Of a DNA stretch of 64,000 bases, positions 8,136-17,864 are shown one piece after another. The translations under genes were made by a program, and so were the position numbers. Each line of letters starts with the position of its first letter. Within the stretch, counting starts at the first letter, position 1. The DNA is from a bacterium (GTDB lineage Bacteria > Bacillota > Bacilli > Lactobacillales > Streptococcaceae). The notes beneath the pieces are model-generated. The model did no database searches. It was not told the origin of the DNA and saw nothing but the letters and a program-made list of their open reading frames with translations. The stretch is taken from assembly GCA_905221325.1 (NCBI GenBank), contig CAJNCS010000006.1, positions 124,001-188,000 on the forward strand. The letters run 5' to 3'.

Positions 8136-11100
8136 ATGAAAGATCTATTTTTTGAAAAACGTTGCCGTTACAGTATTCGTAAGTTGTCAATCGGGGCTTG
8201 TTCCTTGATGATTGGTTCAGCTCTATTTGCGAGCCCAGCTCTTGCCGAACAAGTCGCAGTCCCTGAAACAGCTGCAAATACGAGCGCCCAAGCTACAAGT
8301 ACTAGTGAGACAACTAATCCAGATACTGCAGCTATCGAAAAACAATTATCGGAAACAGAGAACAAAGTAGCTGAGCAACCAATTTCAGAAAACACTCCAG
8401 CAATAGCTGATTTGGTCAATGAAAAAGAAGAGGCAAAACCCGCTCCGGCAGATAAAGCTGAAAAACCTGCTCAACCAACTGAAAAAGAAGAAACCAAACC
8501 AGAGGAAGCTCCTCCAGTAGCTGAGAAGAAAGCCGATAAACCAACTCTAGCAGACGTTCCTAAAAATGAAGAAAAGAGTCTCCGACCTAAAGAAATCAAA
8601 TTTGATACATGGGAAGATTTGTTGAAATGGGAACCGGGTGCGCGTGAGGACGATCCCATCAACCGTTCCTCAGTTGAACTTGCCAAGCGCCATAGAGGTC
8701 AGTTGGTTAACGAAAAAGCAAGCAGAAGAGCCAAGGTTCAGGCGCTAGCAAATACCAACTCAAAGGCTAAAGACCACGCTTCTGTTGGTGGCGAAGAATT
8801 TAAAGCTTACGCCTTTGACTATTGGCAATACTTGGATTCAATGGTCTTCTGGGAAGGTCTAGTTCCAACTCCCGATGTCATTGATGCAGGGCACCGCAAC
8901 GGAGTTCCCGTTTATGGAACCTTGTTCTTCAACTGGTCAAATAGCATTGCCGACCAAGAGAAATTTGCCGCTGCCTTGAAACAAGATGCAGATGGTACCT
9001 TCCCTATCGCACGAAAACTTGTCGATCTTGCTAAGTATTACGGCTTTGATGGCTATTTCATCAACCAGGAAACAACGGGTGATTTGGTAGAACCTCTTGG
9101 TGAAAAAATGCGCCAATTCATGCTCTATACAAAAGAATACGCAGCCAAAGTCAACCATCCAATCAAGTATGCTTGGTACGATGCCATGACCTACAAATAC
9201 GGTCGTTACCACGAAGATGGTCTAGGTGATTACAACTATCAGTTCATGCAAAAAGAAGGCGACAAAGTCCCTGCAGATCAATTCTTTGCCAACTTCAACT
9301 GGAACAAGGAAAAGAATGACCACTCCGTAGAGATGGCAAAATGGCTAGAACGTAGCCAATATGATGTCTTTGCAGGCTTGGAATTGCAACAAGGTGGTTC
9401 TTATAAGACCAAAGTCAAATGGGATGCCCTCTTAGATGAAAAAGGCAAGTTGCGTTTGTCATTGGGACTCTTTGCGCCAGATACGATTACCAGTCTAGGG
9501 AAAACAGGAGAAGACTACCACAAGAACGAAGACATCTTCTTTACAGGTTATCAAGGAGATCCGACGGCTCAAAAACCAGCGGACAAAGAGTGGTATGGGA
9601 TTGCTAATTTAGTTGCGGACCGGACACCAGCAGTGGGCCGGACCTTCACTACCTCTTTTAATACAGGTCATGGTAGAAAGTGGTTTGTAGACAGCAAAGT
9701 TTCTAAGGATTCTGAGTGGAACTACCGTTCTGTTTCTGGTGTCTTGCCAACATGGCGCTGGTGGCAGACTTCAACGGGGGAAAAACTTCGTGCAGAATAC
9801 GACTTTACAGACGCCTATAATGGTGGGAACTCCCTTAAATTCTCAGGTGATGTAGCTGGCAAGACAGACCAGGATGTGAATTTGTATTCTACTAAACTAG
9901 AAGTGACTGAGAAAACCAAACTCCGTGTTGCCCACAAGGGAGGAAAAGGCTCTAAAGTTTATATGGCCTTCTCTACAACACCAGACTACAAATTTGAGGA
10001 TGCAGACGCATGGAAAGAACTAACCCTTTCTGATAACTGGACGAATGAAGAATTTGACCTCAGCTCACTAGCTGGAAAAACCATCTATGCAGTCAAACTC
10101 TTCTTCGAGCATGAAGGAGCTGTAAAAGATTATCAGTTCAACCTAGGACAATTAACTATCACGGACAATCACCAAGCGCCACAAGCACCTACAGGTCTCT
10201 CTGTGGTGAAGCAATCTCTTAAGAATGCCCAAGAAGCTGAAGCAGTGGTTCAATTTTCGGGTAACCAAGATGCGGATTTCTATGAAGTCTACGAAAAAGA
10301 TGGAGATAACTGGCGCTTATTGACAGGTTCATCTGCTTCAACCATCTACTTGCCAAAGGTTAGCCGTTCTGCTAATGCGACTGGTAGGACTCAAGAATTG
10401 AAAGTCGTTGCAGTTGGTAAAAATGGACTCCGTTCTGAGGCTGCAACTGCGTCATTCAACTGGGGCATGACTGTTCAGGATACAACTCTCCCAAGACCTT
10501 TGGCTGAAAATATTGTTCCAGGTGCAAAGGTTATCGGTAGCACTTTCCCGAATACTGAAGGCGGGGAAGGCATCGAAGGTATGTTGAACGGTACCATTAC
10601 AAGTCTGTCAGACAAGTGGTCTTCAGGACAATTGAGCGGTAGTGTCGATATTCGTTTGACCCAACCACGTCGTGTTGTTAGATGGGTCATGGATCATGCA
10701 GGAGCTGGTGGTGAGTCTGTTAACGATGGTTTAATGAATACTAAGGACTTTGATCTTTACTACAAGGATACAGATGGTGAGTGGAAACTAGCTAAGGAAG
10801 TCCGTGGTAACAAAGCGCACGTTACGGATATCACTCTTGATAAACCAATCACCGCTCAAGACTGGCGCCTAAAAGTTATCACCTCAGATAACGGAACACC
10901 TTGGAAGGCCATTCGTATCTACAACTGGAAGATGTACGAAACCTTGGACACGGAAAGTCAAAATATTCCAATGGCTAAGGTAGCTGCTCGTTCACTTGGA
11001 AATCATCAAGTTCAACTTGGCTTCTCTGCTGTTCCAGCAGGTGCAACCATCACCGTTTACGACAAGGCAGATTCACAAACGCCAATTGCAACCTTGAAGT

Positions 11101-12860
11101 CTGAAAATGGTGGCGACTTGGCAACAGCACCATTGGCCTTTGACAAGCAACCAAATCTTCTCTACTATCGTACCCAACTACCGGGCAAAGAAATCAGTAA
11201 CACCTTGGCAGTAGCGATTCCACAGGATGAGAGAAAAATTGCTGCAGTTAGCCTTGAAAAAGGACCTAAGAAGACGATTTACAAAGAGGGAGAAAAACTT
11301 GACCTCAGAGGGGGAACCCTCCGTGTTCAATACGAAGGGGGACAAGCCGATGAACTGATCAACCTTACTCACTCAGGTGTGACTGTATCTGGATACGATG
11401 CTCATCAAAAAGGGGAACAAAAGCTCACAGTCAGCTACCTTGGACGTCCTGTTACTGGTGACTTAAAGGTACAAGTGACAGGTCAAGATGAAGGAAAACC
11501 AAAAGAAGTAGCAGGATTGTACATTACTCAGAAACCGAAAATGGACTATCTAGTAGGAGAGCAACTGGATCTTGCAGAAGGTCGCTTCGGCGTTCTCTAT
11601 GATGATGAGACAGAAGAGACTCACAGCTTTACTGATAAAGGTGTTGAAATCACGGGCTACGATGCTCAAAAGACTGGCCGTCAAACCTTGACCTTGCATT
11701 ACAAGGGGCACACTGCTGAGTTTGATGTCTTAGTTTCTCCAAAAGCAGCTGTCAACGATGAGTACCTCAAACAAGAAATCACTGCTGCCCAAGGCCGTCA
11801 GTCAACCCTTGACTACACCTTCTCAAGTGAGGACAAACAAGCAGCACTAGTAGAGAAGCTCACTGCAGCCAAAGCTGTAGCAGAAAACCACAATGCTAGT
11901 CAAGAAGAAGTCAACCAGGCTTTGAATGAGTTGAAACAAGCAGGAGCAGACCTGAATGGAAATCAACGTTATCAAACTGCTAGAGAAGAACTGGAAGACT
12001 TGTTGACAAAAGTTCGTGAAAAAGGTCCTCAAGCTGAGTTGATTGCCCAAGCAGAAGCTTTGTTAGCTTCACAAACGCCAACTCCACAAGCTTATGCGGA
12101 CATGAAAGAAAAGCTGAATAAGAAACTTGCCCCTGTGGAAGAAAGCCACCATGTTGGCAGCATGGATCCAAATGAAGTGGCCCCAACGGTTGAGGCCCTC
12201 CCTGAACTAGTTGTTGAAACTGAAACAACAGCCTTTGAACTTCAGGAGCGACCAAACGCCGAACTTCTCAAAGGTCAACGCCGTCTTGTGCAAGCTGGTG
12301 TGGAAGGCCAAGTTCGTCGCTTTATAGAAGTAGATACCCAAGGCAAACGCACTCTTCGTTCGACTGAGGTAGTCAAGGAAGCAATCCCAGAAATCACCGA
12401 AGTTGGAACAAAAGTTCTATCGAGTAACCAACCAGCTGAAGGTGTGAAAGATTTAGTTCTCGAGAAACCAACTCTTGAAATTGAAGAAAAACCACTTGCC
12501 TTCGAACGTCAAGAACGACTAAATTCAGCTCTCCTTAAAGGCCAACGTCGTGTTGTGAAATCAGGAGTTGAAGGCCAAGTTCGTCACTTTGTAGAAGTAG
12601 ATGCCCAAGGCAAACACGCCCTTCGTTCAACAGAAGTTCTCAAGGAAGCAATCCCAGAAATTGTTGAAGTAGGAACGAAAGAAGAGCAAGTCTCACAAAC
12701 AAGGGATCAAGCGCTTTTAGCTGCACCAGCAAAAGTTGAAGAAGCAAGCAAACAACTGCCAAATACTGGGGCAGAAATAGATGCCGGTCTAGTAGCGCTG
12801 GGACTCCTCGGAGTAATGAGTGGCTACGGCTTGCTTGCTGGAAAGAAGAGAGAAGACTAA
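8136..12860 (+). CDS. endoD: Wall-anchored endo-beta-N-acetylglucosaminidase EndoD (GH85)
   Basis: A 1574-residue surface enzyme that cleaves the chitobiose core of N-linked glycans, so the cell can feed on host glycoproteins. Order of parts: YSIRK-G/S signal peptide (RYSIRKLSIGACSLMIG, cleavage near residue 38); an acidic/proline-rich spacer; the GH85 catalytic domain (about 190-520) with the catalytic pair in YFINQETTGD (Asn310 and Glu312 by codon count); a beta-rich module; a discoidin-like domain (about 785-935); two bacterial Ig-like repeats (about 1030-1200); a FIVAR-like helical region (about 1210-1280); two similar G5-like repeats (about 1365-1410 and 1455-1500, each ending in a VEVGTK-type motif); and LPNTG at about 1541 with a hydrophobic tail and KKRED. 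Full length and apparently intact. Confidence 0.93.
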   Translation: MKDLFFEKRCRYSIRKLSIGACSLMIGSALFASPALAEQVAVPETAANTSAQATSTSETTNPDTAAIEKQLSETENKVAEQPISENTPAIADLVNEKEEAKPAPADKAEKPAQPTEKEETKPEEAPPVAEKKADKPTLADVPKNEEKSLRPKEIKFDTWEDLLKWEPGAREDDPINRSSVELAKRHRGQLVNEKASRRAKVQALANTNSKAKDHASVGGEEFKAYAFDYWQYLDSMVFWEGLVPTPDVIDAGHRNGVPVYGTLFFNWSNSIADQEKFAAALKQDADGTFPIARKLVDLAKYYGFDGYFINQETTGDLVEPLGEKMRQFMLYTKEYAAKVNHPIKYAWYDAMTYKYGRYHEDGLGDYNYQFMQKEGDKVPADQFFANFNWNKEKNDHSVEMAKWLERSQYDVFAGLELQQGGSYKTKVKWDALLDEKGKLRLSLGLFAPDTITSLGKTGEDYHKNEDIFFTGYQGDPTAQKPADKEWYGIANLVADRTPAVGRTFTTSFNTGHGRKWFVDSKVSKDSEWNYRSVSGVLPTWRWWQTSTGEKLRAEYDFTDAYNGGNSLKFSGDVAGKTDQDVNLYSTKLEVTEKTKLRVAHKGGKGSKVYMAFSTTPDYKFEDADAWKELTLSDNWTNEEFDLSSLAGKTIYAVKLFFEHEGAVKDYQFNLGQLTITDNHQAPQAPTGLSVVKQSLKNAQEAEAVVQFSGNQDADFYEVYEKDGDNWRLLTGSSASTIYLPKVSRSANATGRTQELKVVAVGKNGLRSEAATASFNWGMTVQDTTLPRPLAENIVPGAKVIGSTFPNTEGGEGIEGMLNGTITSLSDKWSSGQLSGSVDIRLTQPRRVVRWVMDHAGAGGESVNDGLMNTKDFDLYYKDTDGEWKLAKEVRGNKAHVTDITLDKPITAQDWRLKVITSDNGTPWKAIRIYNWKMYETLDTESQNIPMAKVAARSLGNHQVQLGFSAVPAGATITVYDKADSQTPIATLKSENGGDLATAPLAFDKQPNLLYYRTQLPGKEISNTLAVAIPQDERKIAAVSLEKGPKKTIYKEGEKLDLRGGTLRVQYEGGQADELINLTHSGVTVSGYDAHQKGEQKLTVSYLGRPVTGDLKVQVTGQDEGKPKEVAGLYITQKPKMDYLVGEQLDLAEGRFGVLYDDETEETHSFTDKGVEITGYDAQKTGRQTLTLHYKGHTAEFDVLVSPKAAVNDEYLKQEITAAQGRQSTLDYTFSSEDKQAALVEKLTAAKAVAENHNASQEEVNQALNELKQAGADLNGNQRYQTAREELEDLLTKVREKGPQAELIAQAEALLASQTPTPQAYADMKEKLNKKLAPVEESHHVGSMDPNEVAPTVEALPELVVETETTAFELQERPNAELLKGQRRLVQAGVEGQVRRFIEVDTQGKRTLRSTEVVKEAIPEITEVGTKVLSSNQPAEGVKDLVLEKPTLEIEEKPLAFERQERLNSALLKGQRRVVKSGVEGQVRHFVEVDAQGKHALRSTEVLKEAIPEIVEVGTKEEQVSQTRDQALLAAPAKVEEASKQLPNTGAEIDAGLVALGLLGVMSGYGLLAGKKRED

Positions 12861-12898
12861 TCGGATTTACGAATCTTGGATTTTCTCATAAAAACTAA

Positions 12899-12937
12899 AA
12901 AACAAGGTTTGACGGCAAATCAGTCAGACCTTGTTTT
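12899..12937 (+). terminator. Terminator after endoD
   Basis: Stem AAAACAAGGTTTGAC / GTCAGACCTTGTTTT with a 9-base loop. The right arm itself supplies the T-rich end. The rest of the gap to pgk shows only the pgk promoter. Confidence 0.7.
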
Positions 12938-13100
12938 GACTAGTAGAAATCAGTGAAAGAATGATTAAATGAGCTAGTCTTTCTTTCAATAATCAGTTAT
13001 TTAACAAGGTTTTTCTAGATTTTATTTTAAAAATGTTAGTTTCAGTTGCAAGAATGAACTCGAAAAGTTTAGGGTTTTGCTATCTCTTTTGCTGATTTTG

Positions 13101-13109
13101 TGATATAAT
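13101..13109 (+). promoter_or_regulatory. pgk extended -10 promoter
   Basis: TGATATAAT with hexamer 13104-13109 and no good -35, about 33 bases before the pgk ATG. A strong AAGGAG ribosome site follows. Confidence 0.6.
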
Positions 13110-13142
13110 TAACACGTATAAAAAAAGAAGGAGTCATATCTA

Positions 13143-14342
13143 ATGGCAAAATTGACTGTTAAAGACGTTGACTTGAAAGGGAAAAAAGTTCTCGTTCGTG
13201 TTGACTTCAACGTACCTGTTAAAGATGGCGTGATTACCAATGACAACCGTATCACTGCAGCTCTTCCAACTATCAAGTACATCCTTGAACAAGGTGGACG
13301 TGCAATCCTCTTCTCTCACCTTGGACGTGTAAAAGAAGAAGCAGATAAAGAAGGTAAATCACTTGCTCCTGTAGCTGCTGACTTGGCTGCTAAATTGGGA
13401 CAAGAAGTTAAATTTATCCCAGGTGTTACACGTGGTGCTGAATTGGAAGCCGCTGTTAACGCTCTTGAAGATGGACAAGTTCTCTTGGTTGAAAACACTC
13501 GTTTCGAAGATGTTGACGGCAAGAAAGAATCTAAAAACGATCCTGAACTTGGTAAATACTGGGCATCTCTTGGAGATGGTATCTTCGTAAACGATGCATT
13601 CGGTACAGCTCACCGTGCACACGCATCTAACGTTGGTATCTCAGCAAACGTTGAAAAAGCTGTTGCTGGATTCCTTCTTGAAAATGAAATTGCCTACATC
13701 CAAGAAGCAGTTGAAGCTCCAGAACGTCCATTCGTGGCTATCCTTGGTGGTTCAAAAGTTTCAGACAAGATCGGTGTTATCGAAAACTTGCTTGAAAAAG
13801 CTGATAAAGTTCTTATCGGTGGTGGTATGACTTACACATTCTACAAAGCACAAGGTATCGAAATCGGTAACTCACTTGTAGAAGAAGACAAATTGGATGT
13901 TGCCAAAGCTCTTCTTGAAAAAGCAAACGGTAAATTGATCTTGCCAGTTGACTCAAAAGAAGCAAACGCATTTGCTGACTACACTGAAGTGAAAGACACT
14001 GAAGGTGAAGCAGTGGATCCAGGCTTCCTTGGATTGGATATCGGTCCTAAATCTATCGCTAAATTCGACGAAGCTTTGACTGGTGCGAAAACAGTTGTAT
14101 GGAACGGACCTATGGGTGTATTTGAAAACCCTGACTTCCAAGCTGGTACAATCGGTGTGATGGATGCTATCGTGAAACAACCAGGTGTGAAATCAATCAT
14201 CGGTGGTGGTGACTCAGCTGCCGCAGCGATCAACCTTGGTCGCGCAGACAAGTTCTCATGGATCTCTACTGGTGGTGGAGCATCAATGGAACTTCTTGAA
14301 GGTAAAGTATTGCCAGGATTGGCTGCACTTACAGAAAAATAA
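13143..14342 (+). CDS. pgk: Phosphoglycerate kinase
   Basis: A glycolytic enzyme transferring phosphate from 1,3-bisphosphoglycerate to ADP. Its 399 residues include the N-terminal substrate-binding motif [24 protein letters not shown], the hinge GGAKVSDKIG-type segment ([10 protein letters not shown] here), and the nucleotide-binding [10 protein letters not shown] and [10 protein letters not shown]. Strong codon bias matches high expression. Transcribed alone. Confidence 0.98.
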   Translation: MAKLTVKDVDLKGKKVLVRVDFNVPVKDGVITNDNRITAALPTIKYILEQGGRAILFSHLGRVKEEADKEGKSLAPVAADLAAKLGQEVKFIPGVTRGAELEAAVNALEDGQVLLVENTRFEDVDGKKESKNDPELGKYWASLGDGIFVNDAFGTAHRAHASNVGISANVEKAVAGFLLENEIAYIQEAVEAPERPFVAILGGSKVSDKIGVIENLLEKADKVLIGGGMTYTFYKAQGIEIGNSLVEEDKLDVAKALLEKANGKLILPVDSKEANAFADYTEVKDTEGEAVDPGFLGLDIGPKSIAKFDEALTGAKTVVWNGPMGVFENPDFQAGTIGVMDAIVKQPGVKSIIGGGDSAAAAINLGRADKFSWISTGGGASMELLEGKVLPGLAALTEK

Positions 14343-14363
14343 TCTTTCGTAAATGAAACGATG

Positions 14364-14391
14364 AAAAGAGGAACTTTGTTTCCTCTTTTTC
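14364..14391 (+). terminator. pgk terminator
   Basis: AAAAGAGGAA / TTCCTCTTTT stem with a short loop and a T tail. Confidence 0.75.
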
Positions 14392-14479
14392 TTGTAGCTT
14401 GAATTAAAAACGTTTCCGATTGATTTTGGCTCATAAAATCAACTAAATTATGATAAAATGGAAATAGAAAGTTGAGATT

Positions 14480-15007
14480 ATGGGTTATTTTAAAAAATAT
14501 AAATTTGATAAGTCACAGTTCAAGCTTGGTCTACGAACCTTTAAAACCGGAATTGCTGTTTTTTTAGTTCTCTTGATTTTTGGATTCTTTGGTTGGAAGG
14601 GGCTTCAAATTGGGGCTTTGACAGCAGTTTTCAGTTTGCGAGAAAGCTTTGATAAGAGCGTCCATTTTGGAACTTCACGTATCTTAGGAAATAGCATCGG
14701 AGGTTTTTATGCTCTTGTCTTTTTCCTCTTAAATACCTTATTTCAAGAAGCCTTTTGGGTGACCTTACTGATTGTGCCAATTTGCACCATGTTAACCATT
14801 ATGACAAATGTTGCTATGAACAACAAGGCAGGAGTTATCGGTGGTGTAGCAGCTATGTTGATTATTACCCTATCAATACCGAGCGGAGAAACATTTTTGT
14901 ACGTGTTTGCTCGTGTATTTGAAACTTTTATGGGTGTTTTTGTCGCAATACTCGTAAATTATGATATTGATCGCTTCAGAAATCTTTTTGAGAAAAAAAG
15001 AAAATAA
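14480..15007 (+). CDS. FUSC/aromatic-acid-exporter-like membrane protein
   Basis: A 175-residue protein with about four to five hydrophobic helices (FKTGIAVFLVLLIFGFFGW; ALTAVFSLRESFDKSV; IGGFYALVFFLLNTLF; VTLLIVPICTMLTIMT; GVIGGVAAMLIITLSI) and a basic C terminus. It corresponds to the short FUSC/YqjA-type family found between pgk and glnR in streptococci. Transported substrate is unknown. An extended -10 (TGATAAAAT, hexamer 14454-14459) lies 20 bases upstream. Its stop codon abuts the GlnR operator. Confidence 0.75.
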   Translation: MGYFKKYKFDKSQFKLGLRTFKTGIAVFLVLLIFGFFGWKGLQIGALTAVFSLRESFDKSVHFGTSRILGNSIGGFYALVFFLLNTLFQEAFWVTLLIVPICTMLTIMTNVAMNNKAGVIGGVAAMLIITLSIPSGETFLYVFARVFETFMGVFVAILVNYDIDRFRNLFEKKRK

Positions 15008-15024
15008 TGTTATATTTTGTGACA
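15008..15024 (+). promoter_or_regulatory. GlnR operator (GlnR box)
   Basis: TGTTATATTTTGTGACA is an exact match to the GlnR/TnrA consensus TGTNAN7TNACA. It ends 8 bases before the -35 of glnRA, as expected for autorepression when glutamine is plentiful. Confidence 0.88.
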
Positions 15025-15031
15025 TTATCAA

Positions 15032-15060
15032 TTGACGTATGTATTTTTTTAGACTATAAT
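15032..15060 (+). promoter_or_regulatory. glnRA promoter
   Basis: TTGACG at 15032-15037, 17-base spacer, perfect TATAAT at 15055-15060. The glnR ATG is 24 bases downstream. Confidence 0.88.
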
Positions 15061-15083
15061 AGACAGAAAGAAGGAAATTGTGA

Positions 15084-15440
15084 ATGAAGGAAAGAGAATT
15101 TCGCCGAAATATGGCTGTTTTTCCTATCGGCAGTGTGATGAAGTTGACCGATCTATCGGCGCGTCAGATTCGTTATTATGAAGATCAAGAGTTGATAAAG
15201 CCTGATCGAAACGAAGGGAACCGTCGTATGTATTCTTTGAATGACATGGATCGTTTGCTTGAAATCAAAGATTACATTTCTGAAGGTTTCAATATCGCTG
15301 CCATTAAGAAGAAATATGCTGAACGTGAGGCGAAATCCAAGAAAGCAGTGAGCCCAACGGAAGTGCGTCGTGCGCTTCATAATGAGCTCCTCCAACAGGG
15401 ACGCTTTGCTTCAGCGCAGTCACCTTTTGGTCGCGGTTAG
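15084..15440 (+). CDS. glnR: Nitrogen repressor GlnR (MerR family)
   Basis: A 118-residue MerR-type regulator that represses glutamine synthetase and glutamate/glutamine uptake genes when fed back by glutamine-bound GlnA. The N-terminal winged helix-turn-helix contains IGSVMKLTDLSARQIRYYEDQ. The C-terminal part (LHNELLQQGRFASAQSPFGRG) is the tail that senses GlnA in the family. It is first in the glnR-glnA operon behind its own operator. Confidence 0.96.
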   Translation: MKEREFRRNMAVFPIGSVMKLTDLSARQIRYYEDQELIKPDRNEGNRRMYSLNDMDRLLEIKDYISEGFNIAAIKKKYAEREAKSKKAVSPTEVRRALHNELLQQGRFASAQSPFGRG

Positions 15441-15476
15441 GCAACCGCAAGTAGTCAGATATTAAGGAGAAAAACC

Positions 15477-16823
15477 ATGCCAATCACAGCTGCAGATATT
15501 CGTCGTGAAGTCAAGGAAAAAAATGTTACCTTTATTCGTCTCATGTTTTCAGATATCTTGGGGACGATGAAAAACGTCGAAATTCCTGCTACAGATGAAC
15601 AGTTAGATAAAGTCTTGTCAAACAAGGCTATGTTTGATGGATCTTCTATTGAAGGTTTTGTACGTATCAATGAGTCAGATATGTACTTGTACCCAGACTT
15701 GGATACATGGACAGTCTTCCCTTGGGGAGATGAGAATGGAAGTGTTGCAGGTTTGATCTGTGATGTCTATACAACAGAGGGTGAGCCATTTGCAGGTGAC
15801 CCTCGTGGTAATCTGAAGCGTGCGCTTCGTCATATGGAGGAAGTGGGATTCAAATCCTTCAACCTTGGTCCAGAACCAGAATTCTTCCTATTTAAATTGG
15901 ATGAAAATGGGGACCCGACACTTGAAGTAAATGACAAGGGTGGCTACTTTGATTTGGCACCTACTGACCTTGCAGACAATACGCGTCGTGAAATCGTGAA
16001 TGTCTTGACCAAAATGGGATTTGAAGTAGAAGCGAGTCACCATGAAGTTGCGGTTGGTCAACATGAAATTGACTTCAAGTATGATGAAGTTCTCCGCGCT
16101 TGTGATAAGATTCAAATCTTTAAGCTCGTTGTAAAAACCATTGCTCGCAAACATGGCCTTTACGCAACCTTTATGGCAAAACCAAAATTTGGTATCGCTG
16201 GATCAGGTATGCACTGTAATATGTCCTTGTTTGATGAGAATGGAAATAACGCCTTCTTTGATCCAAGCGATCCAAGAGGAATGCAGTTGTCTGAAACGGC
16301 CTATCATTTCCTTGGTGGTTTGATCAAGCATGCCTACAACTATACTGCCATCATGAACCCAACGGTTAACTCATACAAACGTTTGGTTCCAGGATACGAA
16401 GCGCCTGTTTACATTGCTTGGGCTGGTCGTAACCGTTCACCACTTGTGCGCGTGCCTGCTTCACGCGGTATGGGAACTCGTCTTGAGTTGCGTTCAGTAG
16501 ACCCAATGGCAAACCCATACATCGCTATGGCGGTTCTTTTGGAAGTTGGTTTGCATGGTATTGAAAACAAAATCGAAGCACCAGCTCCTATTGAAGAAAA
16601 TATCTACATCATGACAGCAGAAGAGCGTAAGGAAGCTGGAATCACTGATCTTCCATCAACTCTTCATAACGCCTTGAAAGCTTTGACAGAAGATGAAGTG
16701 GTCAAGGCAGCCCTAGGTGAACACATCTACACTAGCTTCCTTGAAGCCAAACGTATCGAGTGGGCTAGCTATGCAACCTTTGTTTCACAATGGGAAGTTG
16801 ATAATTATTTAGATCTTTACTAA
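15477..16823 (+). CDS. glnA: Glutamine synthetase, type I
   Basis: ATP-dependent ligation of ammonia to glutamate; in Firmicutes the feedback-inhibited enzyme also acts as the signal partner of GlnR. It has 448 residues, with the GS signatures FDGSSIEGF, the GPEPEFFLF metal site, [13 protein letters not shown] (ATP region) and [17 protein letters not shown]. There is no adenylylation-tyrosine insertion, as expected for the Gram-positive GSI-alpha class. It follows glnR by 36 bases with AAGGAG before the ATG. Confidence 0.97.
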   Translation: MPITAADIRREVKEKNVTFIRLMFSDILGTMKNVEIPATDEQLDKVLSNKAMFDGSSIEGFVRINESDMYLYPDLDTWTVFPWGDENGSVAGLICDVYTTEGEPFAGDPRGNLKRALRHMEEVGFKSFNLGPEPEFFLFKLDENGDPTLEVNDKGGYFDLAPTDLADNTRREIVNVLTKMGFEVEASHHEVAVGQHEIDFKYDEVLRACDKIQIFKLVVKTIARKHGLYATFMAKPKFGIAGSGMHCNMSLFDENGNNAFFDPSDPRGMQLSETAYHFLGGLIKHAYNYTAIMNPTVNSYKRLVPGYEAPVYIAWAGRNRSPLVRVPASRGMGTRLELRSVDPMANPYIAMAVLLEVGLHGIENKIEAPAPIEENIYIMTAEERKEAGITDLPSTLHNALKALTEDEVVKAALGEHIYTSFLEAKRIEWASYATFVSQWEVDNYLDLY

Positions 16824-16830
16824 TATAGAA

Positions 16831-16859
16831 GAAAGATTGCCTGAGGGTGATCTTTTTTT
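16831..16859 (+). terminator. glnA terminator
   Basis: AAAGAT ... ATCTTT stem followed by T7. Confidence 0.7.
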
Positions 16860-16865
16860 GCATTT

Positions 16866-16915
16866 TATATCGAGCTGTGATATAGTTTATATAACGAGGT
16901 GCGATATATCGAGCT
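16866..16915 (+). promoter_or_regulatory. Repeat-rich operator/promoter region of the padR gene
   Basis: TATATCGAGCT occurs twice (16866-16876 and 16905-16915), with a related TATATAACGAGGT between them. The second copy is embedded in the perfect palindrome CGATATATCG (16902-16911). The repeats flank likely -10 sequences (TATAGT 16881, TATAAC 16891). Autoregulation by the PadR protein encoded next is the simplest reading. Confidence 0.5.
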
Positions 16916-16934
16916 AAATAGGAGGTGGGGTTAA

Positions 16935-17255
16935 ATGGAATTGACGGATAAGATTCGTCGGGTTTATCTTCCCATGACGGAAACGGGTTTTTATATCTTG
17001 TTTTGTCTGCAGAAGGAGAACCATGGATATGGTATTACACAAAAGGTCAAGGAGATGACAGATTCGCAAGTTTCGATTAGTCCTGGGACTATGTATGGGA
17101 CCTTGTCAAAGATGGAAAAGGATGGCTTGATTTCCTTTGTTCGCGAAGAGGAAAAACGTAAAATCTATCAGATCACAGACTTGGGACGAAAAGTCTTAGA
17201 TATTGAATTGAAGCGTATTGAACGGCTCTACAGAAACAGTCAAGAGGAATTATGA
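16935..17255 (+). CDS. PadR-family transcriptional regulator
   Basis: A 106-residue winged-helix regulator of the small PadR class. The family pattern is clear: GFYILFCLQKENHGYGITQKV, then SPGTMYGTLSKMEKDGLISFV and KRKIYQITDLGRKVL. AGGAGGTGGGGTTAA precedes the ATG. It overlaps the following DUF2812 gene by one base. PadR-DUF2812 pairs are common in Firmicutes and the regulator usually represses its own operon; the inducing signal is unknown. Confidence 0.9.
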   Translation: MELTDKIRRVYLPMTETGFYILFCLQKENHGYGITQKVKEMTDSQVSISPGTMYGTLSKMEKDGLISFVREEEKRKIYQITDLGRKVLDIELKRIERLYRNSQEEL

Positions 17256-17830
17256 TGGAAAAGAAAAATGTTTATCGAATTGTTACAATAGCGGATTATG
17301 AGAGGGAGGCAGTTTTTCTAGGGGAAATGCATGCTAAGGGCTGGAAGCTTAGGAAAGTAAGCTATTCTATCTTATTGGTTGCGGTTAAGTATACCTTTGA
17401 AAAGTGTCAACCTGAGCAGGTGTCTTATCAGTTGGACTTTTATCCCATGAAAAAATCAGAGAGAGCCTCCTATTTACAACTATTTAAAGACTGTGGATGG
17501 GAGCATATTATAGATTTTAATGGTTTTTCCTACTTTAGAAAGCTTCATTCTGGAATTGAGTTGGATACTGAGTTTGAAATCTATAATGACGCTACTGGGA
17601 AGTTAGCCATGGTCAAACGGATTTTAATAATGCGGATGCTTCCTATTTTGCTTCTCTTTTTAGCTCTACTACCGGTTTTCTCAAAGTTTCTCAGTGGAGG
17701 TAGTAATTTCAGTTGGGTAATGTTTTTGATTGTTATTATGGATTGTGTTTTATTGATAGTTTTTGCGATTCAGATTTCTTATATTTTTTGGAGCTTGTTT
17801 CAAAAATGGAAAGAATTATCTGAAAAATAA
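17255..17830 (+). CDS. DUF2812 membrane protein
   Basis: A 191-residue protein with an N-terminal soluble domain of the DUF2812 type (YRIVTIADYEREAVFLGEMHAKGWKLR, then YTFEKCQPEQVSYQLDF and GWEHIIDFNGFSYFRK). Two C-terminal transmembrane helices follow (about residues 125-148 and 155-180). The second of two consecutive ATGs is preferred because its spacing from AGAGG is better and it overlaps the padR stop (atgatgg). Function is unknown; it is probably the regulated target of the PadR protein. Confidence 0.78.
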   Translation: MEKKNVYRIVTIADYEREAVFLGEMHAKGWKLRKVSYSILLVAVKYTFEKCQPEQVSYQLDFYPMKKSERASYLQLFKDCGWEHIIDFNGFSYFRKLHSGIELDTEFEIYNDATGKLAMVKRILIMRMLPILLLFLALLPVFSKFLSGGSNFSWVMFLIVIMDCVLLIVFAIQISYIFWSLFQKWKELSEK

Positions 17831-17864
17831 AACCATGTATGTTTTCTGATTTGGAGGTAAGGCA